A DNA stretch of 64,000 nt from an uncultured Pelagibacteraceae bacterium (GCA_902570425.1 CACFYB010000001.1:62001-126000), one strand, 5' to 3'. Positions 38,039 to 49,991 are shown, counted from the stretch's first letter. The notes: generated from the letters alone by a model not told the origin. Program-made: numbers and translations.

Positions 38039-39802
38039 ATGCCAAGCTATACTGCACCAGTCGATGATATGATGTTTCTTTTTGAAAAATTAAGAAACAA
38101 TAAGAATTATAATGAATTAGAAAAATATAAAGATGTAACTTCAGATCTTGTTAAAGACATTTTACAAGAGGCAGCTAAAATAAATCAAAACCTTATATTG
38201 CCACTTGCAAAAGCTGGTGATGAAAATCCAGCAGTTCTAGAAAACGGAGTTGTACGAACACCTCCTGGATATAAAGAAGCATATCAAAAATATATTGAGG
38301 ATGGCTGGACATCTCTATCTTGTGATCCAAAGTACGGTGGACAGGGAATGCCCAAAACAGTAAGTGCATTTTTTGATGAAATGTTATCTTCAGCTAGCTT
38401 ATCTTTCAAACTTTACAGTGAACTTAGTATTGGGGCTTATAATTGCATAAATCATCATGCTACAGACGATATTAAGAATAAATATTTACCAAAAATAGTT
38501 GAAGGAAAATGGAGTGGTACAATGTGCTTAACTGAACCAGTTTGTGGCACTGATTTAGGTTTACTTAAAACAAAAGCAAAAAAACAATCTGATGGGACTT
38601 ATAAATTAGTTGGACAAAAAATCTTTATTACTTCTGGAGATCATGATTTAACTGAAAATATTATCCATTTAGTTTTAGCAAGAGTTGATGATTCTCCTGC
38701 TGGAACCAAAGGAATAAGTTTGTTTTTAGTGCCAAAATTTATTGTTAAAGATGATGGTACTATAGGACCTAGAAATGGAATATCAACAGGATCTATAGAA
38801 ACAAAGATGGGTATAAAAGGATCAGCCACTTGCGTTTTAAACTTTGATGATGCAACTGGATATATGATTGGCGCCAAAGAAAAAGGTCTGAGTGCAATGT
38901 TTACGATGATGAATCTTGAGAGAATAGTTGTTGGTATTCAAGGTTTAGGCATTTCAGAAATTGCTTATCAAAACTCTCTATCCTATGCGAAAGAAAGAAA
39001 ACAAGGAAAAACAAATAATTCAAAATCAAATAATGGAGCTGATTTAATTATTGAACATGCTGATATTAGAAGAACATTATTAAATATGAAATCAATTATT
39101 GAAGGCGAAAGAGCTTTGTGTTTCTGGTTATCTCAACAGACTGAAGTTAGTTTAAATCATCCAGATGAAAAAGTTCGTCAAGAAGCATCAGATTATGTTT
39201 CTCTGATGACACCAGTAGTGAAATCATTATTTACAGATCTAGCTATGGAAATAACTAGTGATGCGATGCAAATCCATGGAGGTTACGGATATACAAAAGA
39301 TCAAGGAATTGAGCAGCTATATAGAGATAACAGAATTACACCTATATATGAAGGAACTAATTCAGTACAAGCTGCTGACTTAGTTTTTAGAAAATTATCA
39401 AATAAAAATGGGAGTGTAATTAATAAATTTTTAGACCAGGTAAAATCTGAATGTAAACCTAATAATGAAAAAATTAAACCGTTTGTATCGGAATTTAACA
39501 ATCATCTAAGTATATTAAAAAAATTCAGTGATTGGATGCTGGAAAGATCGCAAAAAGAAAAGAATGATGTAAGTGCAGCTGCAAATGACTATTTAAAAAC
39601 TTTAGGATATGTATCTATTGCCTATGCATGGATTAAGGTTTTAGAGGTAAGCTTCAAAGATTATAACGAAAATAAGAATTTTTATGATGATAAAATAGAT
39701 ACAGCAAGATTTTATTTTGATAAGGTGTTACCTAGAGTTGAACAACATTACAAATCAGGTATCTCTGGTAGTTCAAATTTAATGAATTTCAAATTTAATT
39801 AA
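38039..39802 (+). CDS. dmdC: Acyl-CoA dehydrogenase, DmdC-like (methylmercaptopropionyl-CoA dehydrogenase candidate)
   Basis: MPSYTAPVDDMMFLFEKL, SGTMCLTEPVCGTDLGLLKTKA, GQKIFITSGDHDLTENIIHLVLAR, MQIHGGYGYT; next to dmdA. Confidence 0.8.
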   Translation: MPSYTAPVDDMMFLFEKLRNNKNYNELEKYKDVTSDLVKDILQEAAKINQNLILPLAKAGDENPAVLENGVVRTPPGYKEAYQKYIEDGWTSLSCDPKYGGQGMPKTVSAFFDEMLSSASLSFKLYSELSIGAYNCINHHATDDIKNKYLPKIVEGKWSGTMCLTEPVCGTDLGLLKTKAKKQSDGTYKLVGQKIFITSGDHDLTENIIHLVLARVDDSPAGTKGISLFLVPKFIVKDDGTIGPRNGISTGSIETKMGIKGSATCVLNFDDATGYMIGAKEKGLSAMFTMMNLERIVVGIQGLGISEIAYQNSLSYAKERKQGKTNNSKSNNGADLIIEHADIRRTLLNMKSIIEGERALCFWLSQQTEVSLNHPDEKVRQEASDYVSLMTPVVKSLFTDLAMEITSDAMQIHGGYGYTKDQGIEQLYRDNRITPIYEGTNSVQAADLVFRKLSNKNGSVINKFLDQVKSECKPNNEKIKPFVSEFNNHLSILKKFSDWMLERSQKEKNDVSAAANDYLKTLGYVSIAYAWIKVLEVSFKDYNENKNFYDDKIDTARFYFDKVLPRVEQHYKSGISGSSNLMNFKFN

Positions 39803-39803
39803 G

Positions 39804-41420
39804 ATGGGTCATTACGATACTAATTTGGACAAAAACAATGCGAATTATGTTCCATTGACACCATTAACTTTTTTAACAAGAGCTAAAGAAATTTATCCAA
39901 ATTATGAAGCAGTTATTTATGAAGACCGAAAATATACATGGGATCAGGTTTATAAAAGAACAGTTAAATTTGCTAGTGCGCTCAATAAAATTGGTATTGG
40001 AAAAGGTGATACAGTTTCTTTTTTAGCTTTTAATACCCCAGAAATTTTTGAAGGTCATTATTCAGTACCAATGATCGGCGCAGTATTAAATACTATCAAT
40101 ATAAGATTAGATGCTAAGACAATTGCTTATATTTTAGATCATAGTGAAGCAAAAGTATTAGTTGTTGATAGACAACTTCATGCAGAAACAAAAAAGGCTT
40201 TAAGCACTTTAAAAAGAAAAATTACAATAATTGATATTAATGATAAATTTGCAGATCAATCCAAATGTGAAAAAATTGGTGAACTAGAATATGAAAGTTT
40301 TTTAAATACTGGTGACGAAAATTATGACTGGAAAATGCCAGAGGATGAATGGCAAGCAATATCATTGAGTTATACATCTGGCACTACAGGAAATCCAAAA
40401 GGTGTTGTTTACCATCACAGAGGATCATATTTAATGTCTACTGGAAGTGCAGTTGCGTGGAATATGCAAAATAGATTAAATTTTTTAACCATTGTTCCCA
40501 TGTTTCATTGCAATGGTTGGGGGTACCCGTGGACTATACCCATGTTAAATGGAAGGACTATATGTCTTAGAAATATTGATGTTAAAAAGATATTTGAATT
40601 AATTAATGAGTATAATGTAACCCACTTTGGTGGAGCACCAATAGTACTGAATATGATTACCGGCGCACCAGAGACTGATAGAAAAAAATTAAAACAAAAA
40701 GTTTATGTCCTCACTGCTGGAGCACCACCACCAAGTATTATATTTAAAAAAATGAAGGAGTTAGGTTTTGAAGTGATGCATGTTTATGGATTAACAGAAA
40801 CTTATGGCCATGTTACTCAATGTGCTTGGAATGATGCTTGGAATAAATTTGATGAAGAGAAACAAAACGAAATTAAAGCGAGACAAGGAGTAAGGTATCC
40901 AAACACTGAGGGTATAGCGGTTATGAACCCAGAAACAATGACCGAAGTGCCTAAAGATGGAAAAACAATCGGAGAAATTATGATCAAAGGAAATATTGTG
41001 ATGAAGGGATATTTTAAAGATAAAGATGCAACATCCAAAGCTATGCATGGAGGGTGGTTTCATACTGGAGATTTAGCTGTTATGCATCCTGATGGATATG
41101 TTAAGATTCAAGACAGGTCAAAAGACATTATAATCTCAGGAGGAGAAAATATATCCTCGATTGAAATAGAAAATACTTTAGCAAAACATCCATCAGTATC
41201 TATTGCAGCAGTAGTGGCTAAACCAGACGATAAATGGGGGGAAGTACCTTGTGCTTTTATTGAAATGGTTAAAGACAAACCTATAACAGAAAAAGAGCTT
41301 ATTAGTTTTTGTAAAGAAACTCTTGCTGGATTTAAGGTACCAAAACAAGTAATTTTTTGTGATTTGCCTAAAACTTCAACTGGTAAAATTCAAAAGTTTG
41401 AGCTTAGAAAAAAATTTTAG
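39804..41420 (+). CDS. AMP-binding acyl-CoA ligase (possible DmdB-type MMPA-CoA ligase)
   Basis: SLSYTSGTTGNPKGVVYHHRG, YGLTETYG, GWFHTGDLAVMHPDGYVKIQDRSKDIIISGGENIS. Confidence 0.9.
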   Translation: MGHYDTNLDKNNANYVPLTPLTFLTRAKEIYPNYEAVIYEDRKYTWDQVYKRTVKFASALNKIGIGKGDTVSFLAFNTPEIFEGHYSVPMIGAVLNTINIRLDAKTIAYILDHSEAKVLVVDRQLHAETKKALSTLKRKITIIDINDKFADQSKCEKIGELEYESFLNTGDENYDWKMPEDEWQAISLSYTSGTTGNPKGVVYHHRGSYLMSTGSAVAWNMQNRLNFLTIVPMFHCNGWGYPWTIPMLNGRTICLRNIDVKKIFELINEYNVTHFGGAPIVLNMITGAPETDRKKLKQKVYVLTAGAPPPSIIFKKMKELGFEVMHVYGLTETYGHVTQCAWNDAWNKFDEEKQNEIKARQGVRYPNTEGIAVMNPETMTEVPKDGKTIGEIMIKGNIVMKGYFKDKDATSKAMHGGWFHTGDLAVMHPDGYVKIQDRSKDIIISGGENISSIEIENTLAKHPSVSIAAVVAKPDDKWGEVPCAFIEMVKDKPITEKELISFCKETLAGFKVPKQVIFCDLPKTSTGKIQKFELRKKF

Positions 41421-41428
41421 GTAAATAA

Positions 41429-42205
41429 TTGATATTTCAAATAGAAAATAAAAATGTTCATGCATCTGATGCAGGCCAAGGAATAGATCCTCAGAAAGAA
41501 ACTATTGTATTTTTGCATGGTAGTGGACTTTCACATATAGTTTGGTCTCTTACTGAACAATTTTTTTCAAATAAAAATTTTAATGTATTATCAGTAGATT
41601 TACCTGGACATGGAAATTCAGATGGGCCTTGTTTAGAAAGTATTGAAAAAATTGCTGATTGGTTAGAAGAAGTATTCAAAAAATTAAATTTAACAAACCT
41701 AATTTTAGTTGGTCATTCTCAAGGTTGCTTAGAGATACTTGAGTATGCTTTCAAATACAAAGAAAGATTAAAGAAATTAGTTTTCGTTGGAGGATCAAAC
41801 AAAATGCCTGTTCATCCTGATTTAATAGACTTAGCACAAAATGGAGACTCTGATGCTGTTAAATTGATGATGAAATGGGGTTATGAGGGTTCAAAAAAAT
41901 TTATAGGGGGAAATCCGGTAGAAAAAATAATTCAGTCACCAAGAGATATAAGTAAAATATTAGCAGTCGATTTAAATGCATGTAATAATTATTCTAATGG
42001 TTCTGAGGCTGCAAAAACAATTAAATTGCCTACGTTATTGATTTTAGGAGAATTAGATAAAATGGTTAACTTAGAAGTAGGAAAAAAATTTTCAAATTTG
42101 CTAGAAAATTCTAAGACACATGTAATTAATGGATGTGGACATATGATTATGATTGAAAAAGCATTTGAAATGAGAGAAAAGGTCTTAGAATTTTTAAAAA
42201 AATGA
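41429..42205 (+). CDS. Alpha/beta hydrolase
   Basis: [32 protein letters not shown] nucleophile elbow, GCGHMIMIE; non-ATG start. Confidence 0.9.
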   Translation: MIFQIENKNVHASDAGQGIDPQKETIVFLHGSGLSHIVWSLTEQFFSNKNFNVLSVDLPGHGNSDGPCLESIEKIADWLEEVFKKLNLTNLILVGHSQGCLEILEYAFKYKERLKKLVFVGGSNKMPVHPDLIDLAQNGDSDAVKLMMKWGYEGSKKFIGGNPVEKIIQSPRDISKILAVDLNACNNYSNGSEAAKTIKLPTLLILGELDKMVNLEVGKKFSNLLENSKTHVINGCGHMIMIEKAFEMREKVLEFLKK

Positions 42206-43311
42206 AAAACTTTCCAATTGTAAAATCGAGAAGACTGAGAAGTACCCCTTATACAGACAGAATAGAGTCTGGTGGAGTAACCAGTTATACAGTTTATAAT
42301 CATATGCTTTTACCAGCATCATTTAAATCTTTAGAGTCTGATTATCAACATTTGAAAAAATTTGTTCAAGTTTGGGATGTTGCTGCGGAAAGACAAGTGG
42401 AAATCTCAGGAAAGGACTCTGCAAAATTAGTCCAATTAATGACTTGTAGAGATCTTTCTAAATCAAAAGTTGGAAAATGTTATTATGCACCACTAATTGA
42501 TGATCAAGGTTTACTAGTTAATGATCCAATTATAAATAAACTAGCAGAAGATAGATGGTGGTTATCAATTGCGGACTCTGATGTAATTTTTTTTGCAAAA
42601 GGATTAGCAGCAGGAAATAAATTTGAAGTTGAAATTAAGGAGCCAAACGTAAATATTTTAGCAGTTCAAGGACCTCTTTCAGATGATTTGATGGCAAAGA
42701 TATTTGGAGAGGAAATAAGGCAACTAAAATTTTTTAATTTTAAGTATTATGAATTTAAAGGTAAAAAATATTTTATCGCTAGGTCAGGTTGGTCAAAACA
42801 ATCTGGCTTTGAAATTTATGTAGAAGATAATCTTGCTGGTCAAGATTTATATGATTATCTTTTTGAATATGGAGCAAAATTCAATGTAAAGCCAGGATGC
42901 CCTAATTTGATTGAAAGAATTGAGTCAGCATTATTATCTTATGGGAATGATTTTGATAATAGAGATAATCCTTTTGAGGCAAACTTTGACAAATTTATTA
43001 ATCTTGATAGTGAAGTTAATTTTTTAGGTAAGGAGAGATTAAAAAAAATTAGACAAGAAGGTATTACTAGAAAATTGATGGGTGTAAAAATTAATCATAA
43101 TAAAATTGACATGTATTGTGAAAAGACGTTACTTGACGATAATAACGACATTGTAGGTTATGTTAGATCGGCAGCGTATTCTCCAACATTTAAAAAGGTT
43201 ATTGGTATTGCAATGATTAATAAACCTTACTGGGATGCTAAAACTCAATTTAAAATAGATATTAATGAAAAAATATTTGTAGGAACAATTTGCGATTTGC
43301 CTTTCATCTAG
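42202..43311 (+). CDS. dmdA: Dimethylsulfoniopropionate demethylase DmdA (GcvT family)
   Basis: [74 protein letters not shown]; 369 aa. Confidence 0.9.
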   Translation: MKNFPIVKSRRLRSTPYTDRIESGGVTSYTVYNHMLLPASFKSLESDYQHLKKFVQVWDVAAERQVEISGKDSAKLVQLMTCRDLSKSKVGKCYYAPLIDDQGLLVNDPIINKLAEDRWWLSIADSDVIFFAKGLAAGNKFEVEIKEPNVNILAVQGPLSDDLMAKIFGEEIRQLKFFNFKYYEFKGKKYFIARSGWSKQSGFEIYVEDNLAGQDLYDYLFEYGAKFNVKPGCPNLIERIESALLSYGNDFDNRDNPFEANFDKFINLDSEVNFLGKERLKKIRQEGITRKLMGVKINHNKIDMYCEKTLLDDNNDIVGYVRSAAYSPTFKKVIGIAMINKPYWDAKTQFKIDINEKIFVGTICDLPFI

Positions 43312-43326
43312 TATAAAACTTACATC

Positions 43327-44334
43327 ATGAATATTGCAATTGTAGGAGCAACAGGAAATGTTGGAAGAAAAACTTTAGAAGTTCTTGAAAAAAAGGAGCT
43401 ATCTATTGATAATCTGTATTTAGTTGCCTCGTCCAAGAGTGCTGGTAAAAAGATTAGTTTTAAGGATAAAGAATATGAGGTTTTTGATTTGGAAAATTTT
43501 GATTTTTCTAAAGTAAAAATAGCTTTTTTTGCAGCTGGTGGAAAAATCTCAGAAAAATTTGCAGAGAAAGCTGCAAAGCATTGTCTAGTGATTGATAATT
43601 CAAGCTTTTATAGAATGGATCCAGATGTTCCTTTAATTGTTCCACAAGTTAACCCAAATCATTTAGATCAAATAAAAAAAAATATTATAGCTAATCCAAA
43701 TTGTTCAACAGCACAATTAGTGATTGCTTTAAAACCTTTGCACGATCTTTTTGTAATTAAAAGAATAGTAGTTTCCACATATCAATCAGTATCAGGAGGT
43801 GGTAAAGCACCCATGGATGAATTGATCGAACAAACTAAATTAGTTTTAGATGGTAAAGATGTAAAATCTAAAAATTTTACAAAACAGATAGCTTTTAATG
43901 CTATTCCGCATATAGATGTATTTTCAGATGATGGTTATACAAAAGAAGAATTAAAAATGACTAATGAAACAAAAAAAATTTTAGATAGTAAAATTGACCT
44001 AACAGCAACATGCGTAAGGCTACCTATTTCTGTTTCACATTCAGAGTCGGTAAATTTACAATTTGAAAAACCATTTTCTCTTGAAAAAGTTAGAGAAGCG
44101 CTAAATAATTTTGATGGTTGTAAAGTAATTGATGAAAGAGCTGATGGCGGATATTCAACTCCATTAGAAGCAGAAGGTAAAGATGAGACATTTATATCAA
44201 GAATTCGGGAGGACAAGACAATTGAGAATGGATTAAATTTGTGGATTGTTTCTGATAATCTTTTAAGAGGCGCAGCTTTGAACGCTGTAGAAATTGCTGA
44301 AACATTAATTAAAAATAATTTTTATGGAAAATAA
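43327..44334 (+). CDS. asd: Aspartate-semialdehyde dehydrogenase
   Basis: AIVGATGNVGRKTLEVLE, NPNCSTAQLV, SVSGGGKAPMDEL. Confidence 0.96.
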   Translation: MNIAIVGATGNVGRKTLEVLEKKELSIDNLYLVASSKSAGKKISFKDKEYEVFDLENFDFSKVKIAFFAAGGKISEKFAEKAAKHCLVIDNSSFYRMDPDVPLIVPQVNPNHLDQIKKNIIANPNCSTAQLVIALKPLHDLFVIKRIVVSTYQSVSGGGKAPMDELIEQTKLVLDGKDVKSKNFTKQIAFNAIPHIDVFSDDGYTKEELKMTNETKKILDSKIDLTATCVRLPISVSHSESVNLQFEKPFSLEKVREALNNFDGCKVIDERADGGYSTPLEAEGKDETFISRIREDKTIENGLNLWIVSDNLLRGAALNAVEIAETLIKNNFYGK

Positions 44335-44707
44335 AGCACCGTTATCTCCACATATTCAAATTTACAAATGGCACATTTCATCGTTAGTATCTATATCTCA
44401 TAGAATTACAGGAATTATAAATATAATTGCAATTACATTTATTTGCTTATTAGCTTCACTACTTGTTTTTGGTGAAAGCAATTATGAAATCATAAATTTA
44501 TTTTTAAGTTCATTAATTGGTAAATTTTTAATTTTAGGACTCACATGGTCTTTTTCTTTTCAAATTTTAAGTGAGATAAGACATTTGATCATGGATTTAG
44601 GCTATGGTTTTGAACTTAGAACGACAAAGATAACTGGATTGATTGTAATATTTGGATCGATAATTTTAACAGTAGCTTTTTATTTAATTGGAAAAAATTT
44701 TTTTTAA
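44324..44707 (+). CDS. sdhC: Succinate dehydrogenase cytochrome b556 subunit
   Basis: PLSPHIQIYKWHISSLVSISHRITGI, IRHLIMDLG. Confidence 0.95.
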   Translation: MENKAPLSPHIQIYKWHISSLVSISHRITGIINIIAITFICLLASLLVFGESNYEIINLFLSSLIGKFLILGLTWSFSFQILSEIRHLIMDLGYGFELRTTKITGLIVIFGSIILTVAFYLIGKNFF

Positions 44708-44708
44708 G

Positions 44709-45032
44709 ATGATAAATGCAACTAAAAAATGGATTTTTCTTAAAATTAGTGGGGCAACATTAGTTCCGTTGATGATATGGTTTATTTTAAATTTTATTAC
44801 AATTTATGATCAAGCCTACTTTGTGGTTATAAATTTTTTTACAAGCCCATTATCAAAGTTTTTATTTAGTTTATTCATTATAAATGCTTATTTTTTTTCA
44901 GCACTGAGTATTAGCGAGGTTTTTGAGGATTATATTAAAAATAATCAAATCAAAAATGTCGCAAACAGACTTTTGTATACATCGGCAGTGGTAATTCCAC
45001 TAATTACAATTATATTAATATCAAAGTTATGA
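44709..45032 (+). CDS. sdhD: Succinate dehydrogenase membrane anchor subunit
   Basis: Small three-TM protein between sdhC and sdhA; ATG 44709 preferred over 44688. Confidence 0.85.
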   Translation: MINATKKWIFLKISGATLVPLMIWFILNFITIYDQAYFVVINFFTSPLSKFLFSLFIINAYFFSALSISEVFEDYIKNNQIKNVANRLLYTSAVVIPLITIILISKL

Positions 45033-46804
45033 ATTCTTATAAAATTATAGATCATGAATATGACGTGGTAGTTTTAGGCGCTGGCGGTTCAGGTTTAAGA
45101 GCTGCGGTTGGATTGAGCGAGGCAGGACTAAAGACAGCATGTATTTCAAAAGTTTTTCCTACCAGAAGTCATACTTCTGCTGCGCAAGGTGGTATCTCAG
45201 CTGCCCTTGGTAACATGGGTGAGGATGATTGGCGTTGGCACATGTATGATACAGTCAAAGGTGCAGATTGGTTAGGAGATCAAGATAGTATTGAATATCT
45301 TTGTAAAGAAGCACCTAAAGCAGTTATAGAACTAGAAAAATATGGTGTACCTTTTAGCAGAACAGATGATGGAAAAATTTATCAAAGGCCATTTGGTGGC
45401 ATGACTAAAAATTATGGAAATGAGATTGTGCAAAGAACTTGTGCTGCTGCTGATAGAACTGGTCATGCGATTTTACATACTTTGTATGGACAAGCACTGA
45501 AGCATAAAACAGAATTTTTTATTGAATATTTTGCGTTGGATTTATTAATGAAAGATGGGGCCTGCAAGGGATTAATTGCTTGGAATTTAAATGATGGAAC
45601 TATTCATAGGTTTAGAGCTCATAGTGTAATTATAGCAACAGGTGGATATGGTAAAGTTTATTATTCAGCAACATCTGCTCATACTTGTACTGGAGACGGG
45701 AATGCAATGGTTCTAAGAGCAGGATTGCCTTTACAAGATATGGAGTTTGTTCAATTTCATCCAACAGGAATTTACGGACATGGGACATTAATAACGGAAG
45801 GTGCAAGAGGTGAAGGAGGATATTTAACAAACTCTAAAGGTGAAAGGTTTATGGAAAGGTATGCACCAAAGGCTAAAGACTTAGCATCAAGAGACGTAGT
45901 AAGTAGATCGATGTCTATTGAAATTAATGAAGGAAGAGGTGTTGGAAAAGATCAAGATCACGTTCACTTAAATTTAAGTCATTTAGATAAAGATATAATT
46001 GAGAGTAGATTACCAGGCATAACTGATGCTGCAAGATTATTTGCAAATGTAGATGTTACTAAAGAACCAATTCCAGTCGTGCCAACTGTTCATTATAATA
46101 TGGGTGGTATTCCAACAAACTATAAAGCAGAAGTGTTGACTGTAAATGGCTCAGAAAAAACTGTACCAGGATTAATGGCAATTGGAGAAGCAGCGTGCGT
46201 TTCAGTTCATGGTGCAAATAGACTTGGTTCAAATTCATTGATTGATCTAGTTGTCTTTGGAAGAGCAGCAGCCAAAAGAGCTGCAGAACTTATTAAACCA
46301 GGAACACCACATGAAGAAATAAGTGAGACAGAAACTCAAAAATGTTTAGATCGTTTCGATAAAATTAGAAATTCCAATGGTGACACGGGAACTGCTGACC
46401 TAAGACTATCTATGCAAAAAACGATGCAATCTAAATGTGCAGTTTTTAGAACTGAAAAATTACTTAAAGAAGGGGTGGATGAGATCAGAAAAACATATGA
46501 CGGTTTAAATAATTTATCTGTAAAAGATAAATCATTAATATTTAATACTGATTTAGTAGAGACTTTAGAATTTGACAATTTAATTAGACAAGCAGTTGTT
46601 ACTGTTGACTCTGCTTATAATAGAAAAGAAAGTCGAGGAGCACATGCAAGAGAGGATTTTCCTAAGAGAGATGATGAAAAATTTATGCAACATACACTTG
46701 CTTGGTATGATGGCCAAAATACAAAAATAAGCTATAGAGAGGTTCATAAATCTACTTTAACTAACGAAGTTCAATATTTTCCACCACAGGAAAGAGTTTA
46801 TTAA
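45029..46804 (+). CDS. sdhA: Succinate dehydrogenase flavoprotein subunit
   Basis: [53 protein letters not shown]. Confidence 0.98.
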   Translation: MNSYKIIDHEYDVVVLGAGGSGLRAAVGLSEAGLKTACISKVFPTRSHTSAAQGGISAALGNMGEDDWRWHMYDTVKGADWLGDQDSIEYLCKEAPKAVIELEKYGVPFSRTDDGKIYQRPFGGMTKNYGNEIVQRTCAAADRTGHAILHTLYGQALKHKTEFFIEYFALDLLMKDGACKGLIAWNLNDGTIHRFRAHSVIIATGGYGKVYYSATSAHTCTGDGNAMVLRAGLPLQDMEFVQFHPTGIYGHGTLITEGARGEGGYLTNSKGERFMERYAPKAKDLASRDVVSRSMSIEINEGRGVGKDQDHVHLNLSHLDKDIIESRLPGITDAARLFANVDVTKEPIPVVPTVHYNMGGIPTNYKAEVLTVNGSEKTVPGLMAIGEAACVSVHGANRLGSNSLIDLVVFGRAAAKRAAELIKPGTPHEEISETETQKCLDRFDKIRNSNGDTGTADLRLSMQKTMQSKCAVFRTEKLLKEGVDEIRKTYDGLNNLSVKDKSLIFNTDLVETLEFDNLIRQAVVTVDSAYNRKESRGAHAREDFPKRDDEKFMQHTLAWYDGQNTKISYREVHKSTLTNEVQYFPPQERVY

Positions 46805-47583
46805 TGGCTCAAATTAATTTACCTGAAAATTCTAAATTAAAAAAAGGTAAATATTTTAAAGACCTGACTGGTTCAAAAAATTTAAAAAAAATAAATGTAT
46901 ACAGATGGGATCCATCTTCTGGAGAAAATCCTAGAATAGATACATATGAAGTCGATATGGACAATTGTCCTTCTAAAGTTTTAGATATTTTAAATAAAAT
47001 TAAAAATGAAATAGATCCAACGTTAGCTTACAGAAGGTCTTGTGCTCATGGCGTTTGTGGTTCATGTGCAATGAATATAGATGGAAAAAATGGTTTAGCT
47101 TGCACAACGCCGCATGCTGAAATTAATGGAGATATTGATATTTATCCACTACCACATCTAAAAGTTAAAAAAGATCTAATTGGTGACTTAGATGGTCTAT
47201 ATAAGCAATATCAATCAATAGAACCTTGGTTAAAATCTAATTCTAAGTCAGAAACTAAAGAAATTATTCAATCAAAAGAGGATAGAGCAAAGTTAGATGG
47301 TGCTTATGAATGTATTATGTGTGCATGTTGTTCAACTTCATGTCCTAGTTATTGGTGGAATGGTGATAAATATTTAGGTCCAGCAGTCTTATTACAAGCA
47401 TATAGATGGATTGTAGATAGTAGAGATGAGGAAAGAGAAGCTAGATTAAAAAAAGTTGCTGACGAGCTTAAGTTGTATCGTTGTCACACGATTCTTAATT
47501 GTACAAGCGCATGTCCTAAAGGATTAAATCCAGCAAAAGCTATAGCTGAAATAAAAAAAATGTTAGCAACATCTAGTCTTTAA
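46804..47583 (+). CDS. sdhB: Succinate dehydrogenase iron-sulfur subunit
   Basis: [35 protein letters not shown]. Confidence 0.98.
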   Translation: MAQINLPENSKLKKGKYFKDLTGSKNLKKINVYRWDPSSGENPRIDTYEVDMDNCPSKVLDILNKIKNEIDPTLAYRRSCAHGVCGSCAMNIDGKNGLACTTPHAEINGDIDIYPLPHLKVKKDLIGDLDGLYKQYQSIEPWLKSNSKSETKEIIQSKEDRAKLDGAYECIMCACCSTSCPSYWWNGDKYLGPAVLLQAYRWIVDSRDEEREARLKKVADELKLYRCHTILNCTSACPKGLNPAKAIAEIKKMLATSSL

Positions 47584-48334
47584 GAAGAACTTTTTTTAAA
47601 TTTGTTGCTGCAACTTGCATAGAAGGTAAGATTTTTTTTAGATCTTCAATATTTTTTCTACTTTTTGCTGTGTGAGTAGATAAACAAAAACATAACTCAT
47701 TTTTTTTATTAAAAATTGGAACTGAAACACCAACCATTCCATTAAACCATTCTTCATCATCAAAAGCATATTTTTGAGAATTTATTTTTTTTAATTCCTT
47801 TTTGAATTGACTGATTTCAATAATAGTATTTTTAGCAGTTTTGGGTGTTTTTATATTTTTAAAAATATCAGTTGCATCTTGTTCTTCTAAAAATGACAGA
47901 TATAACTTACCTGAAGCAGAGGCATGTAAAGGAAGATGATCTCCAGCCTCTAAATTTAATTGCATTGGCCAATGAAATTCAATTCTATCAAAGTAAACAA
48001 GTTTTGTACCAACAGGTACTGATAAACTTACTGTTTCTTGAATATCATTGGTAAGTTTTCTTAAATGAGATCTTCTTAAAGTAAAATTTGGTTCATAAGG
48101 CAGGCTGTTTAAAATTATATTTCTAATTTTTGGGCCGGGAATATATTTTTTTGCTCCAGCAGGAACTATATATTTTTCCTCACACAAGGTATCAATATGT
48201 CTATAGATAGTTGCTAAAGGAATATCTAATTTATGTGCAATTTTTTTTGCAGTAAAATTATCAGGGTCGATTAAAATTTCTTCTAGAATATTAAGTATTC
48301 TTTTCGGAGATGTTCTTGTATTTGTTTCTCTCAT
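47573..48334 (-). CDS. IclR family transcriptional regulator
   Basis: N-terminal winged HTH ([19 protein letters not shown]), [29 protein letters not shown]. Confidence 0.9.
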   Translation of the reverse strand: MRETNTRTSPKRILNILEEILIDPDNFTAKKIAHKLDIPLATIYRHIDTLCEEKYIVPAGAKKYIPGPKIRNIILNSLPYEPNFTLRRSHLRKLTNDIQETVSLSVPVGTKLVYFDRIEFHWPMQLNLEAGDHLPLHASASGKLYLSFLEEQDATDIFKNIKTPKTAKNTIIEISQFKKELKKINSQKYAFDDEEWFNGMVGVSVPIFNKKNELCFCLSTHTAKSRKNIEDLKKILPSMQVAATNLKKVLLKD

Positions 48335-48354
48335 TTAACTTAACTTTAAGTTAA
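48335..48354. promoter_or_regulatory. 20-bp inverted repeat filling the mmsA-iclR gap (candidate operator)
   Basis: TTAACTTAA-CT-TTAAGTTAA; 9-bp arms, 2-nt centre. Confidence 0.5.
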
Positions 48355-49848
48355 TTAAGATAAAACTGGAATTGTAAATTCTGGCCCAGCGTTATCTTCT
48401 ACCCAAGTAACAGTGGCTGTTTTTAATTTAGTGTAAAATCGCACACCTTCTGGACCGTGCATTGAATGGTCTCCAAACAATGAGCGTTTCCATCCACCAA
48501 AACTATGATAAGCAACTGGAACTGGAATTGGAACATTAACCCCGATCATTCCAATTTTTGCGTTTTCAGTAAAATGTTTTGCAATGTTTCCACTTTTTGT
48601 AAAAACAGCAGCACCATTTCCTAATTCATGATCATTAACTAGTTTTAAAGCATCTTCATAGGTTTCAGTTGTCATCATGCTTAAAACCGGACCAAAAATT
48701 TCTTCTTTATAAATTTTCATATCTGGTTTTACATCATCAAAAATTGTAGGACCTACAAAGTACCCATTCTCATAACCTTGCTTTTTAAAACTTCTTCCAT
48801 CAGCTAATAGCTTAGCACCTTCCTTTTCACCAGTATCGATATAACCTAAAACTTTTTCAAAATGTGCCTTATTGTTTAAAGGACCAAAATCACTTTTTTC
48901 ATCAGTATAAGGACCAACATTCAATTTAGAAGCTTCCTTTAAAAGTTTTGCTTTAATCTTTTCATTAGTTTGTTTTCCAACACAAACTGCGACTGATATT
49001 GCCATACATCTTTCTCCTGCAGATCCAAAAGCAGATCCAATTAGAGCATCAGTTGTTTTATCGACGTCTGCATCTGGCATTATAACCATATGGTTTTTTG
49101 CACCACCTAAAGCTTGGACTCTTTTATTATTTTTTGTTCCTGTATGATAAACATATTCAGCAATTGGTGTTGATCCAACAAAACTTATTGCTTGAACTGT
49201 TTTATTTTCTAATAAAGTATCTACTGCCTCTTTATCTCCGTTTACACAATTTAAAACACCAGGAGGCAAACCCGCTTCGATTGCTAATTCTGCCAATTTC
49301 ATTGGACAACTTGGGTCTTTCTCAGAAGGTTTTAATACGAAAGAGTTTCCACATGCAATAGCGACAGGAAACATCCACATTGGAACCATCGCAGGAAAAT
49401 TAAAAGGCGTTATTCCCGCACAAACTCCTAACGGTTGTCTTAAAGTATGTGAGTCTACATTAGTGCCAACATTTGAGGAGTGATCGCCTTTAAGAGAGTC
49501 AGTTATCCCAGTTGCATATTCAACTACTTCAATACCTCTTTGTACTGACCCTTTTGCATCCGCAATAGTTTTACCATGTTGTTCTGATACCATTACCGCA
49601 AGATCATTCATATTTTTTATTAAAAGATCTTTAAATTTTGCTAAAACTCTTGCTCTGTTTATTGGTGTCGTTTTGGACCATTTTTGGAAAGCTTTTGACG
49701 AACTTTCTATAGCCATCTCAACAGTAGATTTACTCGCTAACTCAACTTCTGCTATTTGTTCTCCTATTGCAGGATTAAATATTGGACCTATTCTTGATTT
49801 GCTACTACTATAAATCTTTCCATCTATAAAGTGACTAATTTTTTTCAT
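48355..49848 (-). CDS. mmsA: CoA-acylating methylmalonate-semialdehyde dehydrogenase (MmsA/DddC family)
   Basis: GVCAGITPFNFPAMVPMWMFPVAIACGNSFVLKPSEKDP, GSAFGSAGERCMA. Confidence 0.95.
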   Translation of the reverse strand: MKKISHFIDGKIYSSSKSRIGPIFNPAIGEQIAEVELASKSTVEMAIESSSKAFQKWSKTTPINRARVLAKFKDLLIKNMNDLAVMVSEQHGKTIADAKGSVQRGIEVVEYATGITDSLKGDHSSNVGTNVDSHTLRQPLGVCAGITPFNFPAMVPMWMFPVAIACGNSFVLKPSEKDPSCPMKLAELAIEAGLPPGVLNCVNGDKEAVDTLLENKTVQAISFVGSTPIAEYVYHTGTKNNKRVQALGGAKNHMVIMPDADVDKTTDALIGSAFGSAGERCMAISVAVCVGKQTNEKIKAKLLKEASKLNVGPYTDEKSDFGPLNNKAHFEKVLGYIDTGEKEGAKLLADGRSFKKQGYENGYFVGPTIFDDVKPDMKIYKEEIFGPVLSMMTTETYEDALKLVNDHELGNGAAVFTKSGNIAKHFTENAKIGMIGVNVPIPVPVAYHSFGGWKRSLFGDHSMHGPEGVRFYTKLKTATVTWVEDNAGPEFTIPVLS

Positions 49849-49935
49849 TGTTTTTATTTATATTTTAAGTCTATCGCAGCTTTTTTTCTATTGCAAATAG
49901 TATTCCTTAAATGAGAAAAATATTATCAATTAAAG

Positions 49936-49964
49936 TTGACTCCTCTTTTTAGGTACGATTAGAT
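49936..49964 (+). promoter_or_regulatory. Sigma70-like promoter for the Fe-ADH/TRAP operon
   Basis: TTGACT - 17 bp - TTAGAT in the divergent intergenic region. Confidence 0.5.
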
Positions 49965-49991
49965 TAAACTAATTAAATTTGGGGGGGATGC

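Noticed and set aside
40791-41063. Minus-strand ORFs (40791-41063 and 40817-41038) within the acyl-CoA ligase
   Set aside because: Antisense shadow ORFs inside a well-supported CDS with no domain signal.
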